DNA of 64,000 nucleotides from Cervus elaphus (lineage: Eukaryota; Chordata; Mammalia; Artiodactyla; Cervidae). The notes beneath the pieces were generated by a model. It worked only from the letters and a program-made list of their open reading frames with translations. It was not told the DNA's origin and made no database searches. The translations under genes and the position numbers were made by a program. The stretch covers positions 32,089,001 to 32,153,000 of the forward strand of contig NC_057843.1 of assembly GCF_910594005.1 (NCBI RefSeq), read 5' to 3'. Position 1 is the first letter of the stretch. Each line of letters starts with the position of its first letter. Shown here piece by piece: positions 58,178 to 64,000 of the stretch.

Positions 58178-58349
58178 AGACCCTGGTGGTTCAGACAGTG
58201 AAGAATCTTCCTGTGATGGAGGAGACCCAAGATTGATCCCTCAGTGAGGAAGATCTCCTGGAGAAGGGCATGGCAACCCACTCCAGTATTTTTGCCTGGA
58301 CAGAGGAGCCTGGTGGGCTACAGAGTGAGACATGACTGAGTGACTAACA
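58178..58349 (+). mobile_element. Bov-tA SINE with internal deletion
   Basis: CCTGGTGGTTCAGACAGTGA head, GATTGATCCCTCAGTGAGGA, AACCCACTCCAGTATTTTTG. About 20-30 bp is missing between GCCTGGACAG and the middle of the BovA part (GAGAATCCCATG is absent) and again before GAGTGAGACATGACTGAG. Confidence 0.88.
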
Positions 58350-61300
58350 TGTTTTAGGCTTTTTAGTTTGGTTGTCTGGTTGGATTTCCTGACATAAGCA
58401 GGTATAAGAAGACAACAGTTGCTTTCCTGAATATATCAGAAATTACAATCAGCTACAATAAGCATCAATTGTGCTCTTCCTTACATGTAAATGCCCTAAC
58501 TGTTAGTCTTACAAAGACTCTTTTTCTTTATCGTCCTTATTATCATAGCAAACACTGTCTTGACATGTATTTACACCAAGAAGTTGCCATTTTGTGCAAT
58601 ACTACTTCAAGATTTTGATAGAGGAAACCAAGGAGAAAATACTTAGTCCAAATTTGTACACCAAACTGATGACAAAACTTTGAGACTCTCAAGTGAATTG
58701 GGAACTGCATGCGTTCACTATATTTGCATCATTTGCATCATTGATCAAGACATCACTATGCTAACAGAATCTACAGAAGCAACAGATGGCTACATTTATT
58801 TTTATCTAAGAGATCAGCTGATATATTAATGTCACTTTATTTTTAGTGCCTTGTATCCCTCACTCTTGCATATTATGTGTATATTTTAGGCCAAGTTTAA
58901 ATTGGTTGGGGAAATCTCAATGGATCCCCAACCCCAACAGTACTAGCAGATGATTTCCTCCTCCCCATCAAGTGTGCCTCCAGATTACCATTCACACTCC
59001 AAAATCATCATACCTATTTTGGACTTGGCTTTATTCATTCTTACCATATACAGTGAATTCTGTTCTCTACACTCAGGAGGTTTGACTTAAATAAAACCCG
59101 TGATACATCAAATTATTGTATCTGTTTTAGATAGGCACAATTTGATTTTATTTAGTTTTTGCTCTATTAATTTCTGAAAACATTTGTTAGTAGAATTTGG
59201 CAGTGCCTAGAGTATTGAACATTGTACTGATGGATGTCCTAACTCTTACTTTGTATCGGACAGCTGTAACTATAGCCTACACTTACAAATGTTAAGCTTT
59301 TTAGGAAATTTCCAAGCTCTAATACAACTACAAAATGAATTTCCTTTGTTCTCTATCAGCTTTTTATACAGTACTCATTTGAAAGTGAGTCTTGAGATAA
59401 GTGAGTGGGAATAGGATCAGATAAATGACAAGTGAATATAATTTTTTACATTGTAGACTACAGATGGGCTAGTAACAACCACTAGTTATTAAATGATCAA
59501 AGTGATCATACAATTCTCAGTGAAAAGGTTATCAGAAGAAAACTACTGCATTAAGATATAAAGTAAGTTGTTTTATTACATGTGCTCTTTACTTTTTGGG
59601 CGCCTTCCAGAATCTTAATCATCAACTCAGAAATATCATTGCTGAAAAATCAATTTGAATTCAATTAGGAGATAAAGATTTCCCTGTCAGAAACTGAAAC
59701 CAATCAGCTGCACCAGGAAGCTTTTAGCTTTCCCATTCTTTTATAAAGGGACTATGATATTCTATCATCATTCTGACTCTCAAACTGTAGCTGATCACCA
59801 GGGTTGCTGTCACACACAATGATCTTGCTGTAATTATTCACTTGGCATCTAACTTTTAGATATTAGCCTTAATAACTAAAGGTATTAATTTTGAATTTGG
59901 GATATTTATTTTCTTTCTCCTATGTCATTGTAACCATTTATAGCAATTCAACTGAACAGGTCCTTAAGTCTTGGACAGGAGTTTTAGTGAAAGAAAAAAT
60001 CAGTCCGTTATCATTGAACTCAGGTAAACAAAATGGAGGCACTTTAAGTAATTTGTGCAGTTCACACTTTGTTTATATGAATGCGCCTTAATATTGCAGC
60101 TATTTTCTCCTCAGGGAAGTAGAAATTATGATACTATCCATGTTCTCTTTTTCGAGATGTGCTTTCTTAGGAAAACTGAGGTCAATAGCAGGATACATAG
60201 AGTTTTAGACCCTAACATCCTACAGCCTTATGAGAACATTTTAATGGTACCTAATTTGTGTTCTGTAATTTGCTTATATTTTCATCTGGAGAACCAGGTG
60301 TTTGCTTATAGGTACCTTAATTTAACAAAAGGATAACAAAATGTTTTTAATACATTAAACATTAATTGGGTGACTTTCAGTCCACACATGAAGAATGAGG
60401 GGTAAAATTAAGGACTGTAAAATCATAAAGGCATACTTAATTAGAACAACAGAATTTTTTGCTTACTATATGCTAATAGAAAAGCAGGAGTTTCTCTAAA
60501 ATTTGAAAGTGCTGTATTTATATGTCTAAAATATCTTGTAAAGTGGGTAGTACATATATATAGAGAAACTATACAGATTTACAGAGATGTAACTCTATAT
60601 ATATCTTTACATAAAAGTTTAGATAGATTACTGGGGACAGATATTTAATGAGCTTCTGCATGAACTGAGAATATTTAGACAGCAAATCTTTAGATGTGTT
60701 AGGTTACAAAAGGCATAAATGAAAATACATGAAGGATATGTCATCTCTTGAGACAGTATATTTGAAGCAAGGCAGACTTTTCTTATTTTCTGATAAATAA
60801 GTATTTTCTAATAGAAAGGTAATGAGAGATACATGTATAATTTAAAATTTATTGTAGTCAAATCAAAACATCTAAATCAAGTTGAATTCATCTTGGTAAT
60901 ATATGTTAAAGTATATCAAAATACTATTTTAATATGTAGCCAATAGAAATTATTAATGAGATATTTCACAAGCTTTTCCCATAATAATCTCCTAGATAAG
61001 TTACTATTTTGCACTTACATTTTCTTGTCTTCAGCTTTTATAAAAAATAAAGTAGAAAAAGGAGACATATATAACAAGTTTTTCCCAAAAAATCTAAAAT
61101 TTTCAATAATTGGACAGAAGACCAAAAATTGTTTAATTTAATATCTGATCCAACACTAACATACTAACTCATTCATCTACTCAAGAATGAATCATTTCAT
61201 TTTTAAAAACAAATCAATTTCAAAATTGCAACTGTAAATAGGTAAATCATCTAACTTTTGGATGAATTCAGTACTATTAATGCCAAATTCAAGTGTGATG

Positions 61301-61651
61301 CATAAATTGAAAAGCAGTTTTAAGTTTATCAATATCAAAATATTCCCTTAAATCTTTTATTTTTTTGCAGCCAACTCATATAGTATTGGTGATAAAAATT
61401 AAAATCTCTATTTAGATATGTAATATAATATTTAAAATCACTATTATTGGTGTGCATCAAGTTAAAATTGTTCTTAACAGAAATCCTTTTACCTAACTAG
61501 GTCACAAATAAGCCTTTTTCCCCCTTATAGCTTTAAGTTAATTCTGACATTTTCAGTGCAGCATATGTGAGAGAATATAAACCATGAGGACACTTACTGT
61601 CTTTGATTAAATACATTTTTATCAATCATTTTTAAAACTCAGAGAATCCTG
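58350..61651. other. Repeat-poor AT-rich DNA
   Basis: A long stretch without retroelements that I can name. Small frames at 59891-60091, 60055-60336 and 60956-61141 have no known domain. Candidate unique sequence; no exon or promoter call is supported. Confidence 0.45.
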
Positions 61652-61664
61652 AATTGAAACGCTA

Positions 61665-61888
61665 CAGTGACAGTACAGTACGGTGAAGTCGCTCAGTCAT
61701 GTCCGACTCTTTGCAACCCCATGGACTGTAGCCCGCCAGGCTCCTCTGTCCATGGGATTCTCCAGACAAGAATACTGGAGTAGGTTGCCATTTCCTTCTC
61801 CAGGGGATCTTCCCAACCCAGGGATTGAACCAGGGTCTCCCACATTGCAGGCAGACGCTTTATCCTCTGAGCCGCCAGGGAAGCCCCA
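61665..61888 (-). mobile_element. Bov-tA SINE, young-looking
   Basis: Complement orientation, close to consensus. Left: AAGTCGCTCAGTCATGTCCG after a CAGTACAGTAC tail. Right: CTGAGCCGCCAGGGAAGCCC. Perfect 13-bp duplication AATTGAAACGCTA at 61652-61664 and 61889-61901. The high similarity to the family suggests a recent insertion, possibly polymorphic. Confidence 0.96.
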
Positions 61889-62252
61889 AATTGAAACGCT
61901 AGGGAGTATCAAATAGTGAAAACTTACACAGTGGAAATCACTGTAACATAAGACCTGGCCTCACCCAACCACCAATATCACCCTGTGCAGGATGTCACCT
62001 CTAAACAACAAACAAAATAAACAAACAAACCAAATCATCAGCAGACAGGATTAGCACCTCACTCAGCCTTGCCCATCAGAGGAAGAACAAACAAATAAAC
62101 AAAAACTCAGCACAAATCTCACACTATAGGAAGCTTACACAAACCACTGGACCAACCTTAGAGGGCAGAAACGAAAAGGAAGAAGAAATTCAACCTTGAA
62201 GCCTGGGAAAAGGAGACCTCAAACACAGAGTTTAAAAAAAAAAAAAAAAAAA

Positions 62253-63133
62253 GCAGAGAAATACCACACAAATGAGGGAGCAAACTAGAAACACAGAAGT
62301 TCAAATAAATGAAGAGGAAATAGGCAAACTACCTGAAAAAGAATTCAGATAATGATAGTAAAGATGATGAAAGACCTTGAAAGCAAAATGGAGAAAATGC
62401 AAGAATCAATTAACAAAGACCTAGAAGAATTAAAGAATAAACATGCAGAGACAAATAACACAATTATTGAAATTAAAAATGCTCTAGAAGGAATTGACAG
62501 CAGACTATCTAAAGCAGAAGAATGAATCAGTGAGCTGGAAGATAAAATGGTGGAAATAACTTCTGAAGAGCAGAATAAAGTAAAAAGAATGAAAAGAACA
62601 GAGGACAGTCTCAGAGACCTCTGGGACAATATCAAATGCACCAACATTCAAATAATAGGGGTCCCAGAAAAAGAAGAGAAAAATAAAGGGTATGAGAAAA
62701 ATTTTGAAGACATTATAGCTGAAAATTTCCCCAACATGGAAAAGGAAATAGTATCAAGTCCAAGAGACACAAAGAGTCCCATACAGGATAAACCCAAGGA
62801 GAAACACACCAAGACACGTACTAATCAAACTAACAAAGACTAACACACAAAAAGAATATTAAAAGCAGCAAGGGAGAAGCAAGAAGTGACATACAAGGGA
62901 AAACCCATACATTTAACAGCTGATCTTTCAGCAGAAAATCTGCTGGCCAGAAGGGAATGGCACGATATATTTAAAATACTGAAAGGGAAAAATCTACAAC
63001 CAAGATTACTGTACCTGACAAGGATCTCACTCAAAACTGATGGAGAAATCAAAAGCTTTCAGGAAAATAAAAATTAAGAGAACTCAGTACCACCAAATCA
63101 GCTTCACAACAAGTGTTAAACAGACTTACATAG
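62253..63133 (+). pseudogene. L1 ORF1 remnant (older subfamily)
   Basis: Codons for the ORF1 RNA-binding chaperone. The start is missing: a 19-base A-run (62234-62252) sits where the initiator ATG should be. The in-frame text GREIGKLPEKEF-like, then MVEITSEEQNKVKRMKRTED (frame 62547-62843) and DLWDNIKCTNIQIIGVPE, fits the family. Stops occur at 62348-62350 region and 62524-62526 (TGA in GAAGAATGAATC), and frameshifts follow near 62840. It ends at TAG 63131-63133. Confidence 0.85.
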
Positions 63134-63192
63134 TCAAGAAATACAAGAAAAGAAAGAAGATCAAGAAAATCAACCCCAAGCAATTAAGAAAA

Positions 63193-64000
63193 ATGGCCAT
63201 AGGAACATACATATCAATAATTATTTTAAATGTAAATGGATTGAATGCTCTAACCAAAAGACACAGGCTGGCTGAATGGATACAAAAAACAAGATCTATA
63301 TATATGCTATCTACAAGAAACCCACTTTAGACCTCAAGACACATATAGACTGAAAGTGAGAGGATAGAAAAATATATTCCATGCAAATGGGAGGCAAAAG
63401 AAATCTGCAGTAGCAATCTTCATATCAGACAAAATAGACCTTAAGATAAAGAAGATTACAAGAGATAAGGAAGGACATTACATAATGATCAAGGGATCAA
63501 TCCAAGAGGAAGCCATAACAATTGTAAATATCTATGCACCCAACATAGGAGTACCTCAATACATAAGACAAACACAGACGTAAAAGGAGAAATTGACAGT
63601 AACACAATAATAGTAGGAAATTTTAACACCCCACTCACACCAATGGACAGATCATCAAAACAGAAAATTAATAAGGAAAGGAAAGTTTGAAATGATATAT
63701 TAGATGAGATGTATCTCATTGATATCTTCAGGACATTCCACCAAAATGCAGAAGAATAAACCTTATTCTCCCATGCACATGGAACATTCTCTAGGATAGA
63801 CCACATCTTGGGTCACAAATCAAACCTCAGTAAATTTAAGAAAATTGAAATTATATCAAGCATCCTCTCTGACCACAACACTATGAGACTAGATATCAAT
63901 TACAAGAAAAAAACTGCAAGAAACACAAACACATGGAGATTAAACAACACATTTCTAAATAACCAACAGGTTACTGAATAAATCAAAAGGGAAATAAAAA
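63193..64000 (+). pseudogene. L1 ORF2 N-terminal part (endonuclease), continues off window
   Basis: ATG 63193 begins MAIGTYISIIILNVNGLN, the usual start of the APE-type endonuclease domain. One inserted A near 63290 shifts the frame after EWIQK. Further text is readable in other frames: NIYAPNIGVPQYIRQT, SNTIIVGNFNTPLTPM (the catalytic Asp of the GDFN motif is Asn here) and SDHNTMRLDIN. Stops are present. Not functional. Confidence 0.88.

Larger units (their letters stand above)
61902..64000 (+). mobile_element. Older-type L1, 5' part, truncated by window end
   Basis: A second forward L1, of an older subfamily than the long copy. The 5' UTR end (about 61950-62230) includes GAAGCCTGGGAAAAGGAGAC and CTCAAACACAGAG. 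ORF1 starts near 62253 and ORF2 at 63193, and ORF2 continues past the window. The exact left boundary is unclear. Its ORF2 lacks the 36-bp insertion seen in the long L1. Confidence 0.88.

Overview
The window is AT-rich, gene-poor mammalian DNA. Its repeat content points to a ruminant, most likely a bovid (cattle, buffalo, sheep or goat group). Evidence for this: many tRNA-derived Bov-tA/BOV-A2 SINEs, twelve BovB (RTE-type LINE) copies, CHR-type cetartiodactyl SINEs, a nearly full-length ruminant L1 with its long 5' UTR, and a cecropia-type mariner. I cannot separate the bovid genera from this sequence. I found no host exon, no functional RNA gene and no CpG-island promoter. Almost every long reading frame is a piece of a retrotransposon or an antisense shadow of one.

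Layout. 1-4.2 kb: two SINEs and MIR relics in AT-rich DNA. 4.24-12.17 kb: an 8 kb + strand L1 with a perfect 14-bp target-site duplication (TSD), a 2.7 kb 5' UTR, ORF1, ORF2 and 3' UTR, coding frames broken in many places. 13.7-14.95 kb: BovB. 17.4-19.1 kb: an ancient L1-like block with a younger L1 3' end nested in it. 20.11-22.36 kb: an L1 with inverted 5' part (twin-priming structure) and perfect TSD. 23.4-23.9 kb: an MLT1-like LTR relic. 26.8-33.1 kb: dense SINE/BovB cluster. 32.47-34.23 kb: mariner carrying a BovB insertion. 34.9-38.1 kb: repeat-poor AT-rich DNA. 38.6-41.7 kb: ancient L1 interrupted by BovB. 43.0-46.5 kb: MIR, L2 and L1 3' ends plus unclassified DNA. 46.6-51.0 kb: three BovB copies. 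51.0-52.4 kb: ancient L1 interrupted by two CHR SINEs. 53.8-58.35 kb: BovB, a chimeric SINE/BovB unit, and SINEs. 58.35-61.65 kb: repeat-poor. 61.9-64.0 kb: 5' part of a second, older-type L1, running off the window end.

These are not cooperating host genes. They are an archaeological record: LINE-encoded enzymes (L1 for L1 itself and probably the CHR SINEs; BovB for BovB and Bov-tA) inserted copies over time, and nesting gives their relative order. I did not find an undescribed functional system. The most interesting items are a Bov-tA/BovB chimera inserted as one unit with a perfect 15-bp TSD, two in-frame insertions unique to the long L1 (one in the endonuclease region built of local repeats and hairpins, one in the C-terminal Cys/His motif), the twin-primed L1, and two BovB classes that differ in their 3' tail.
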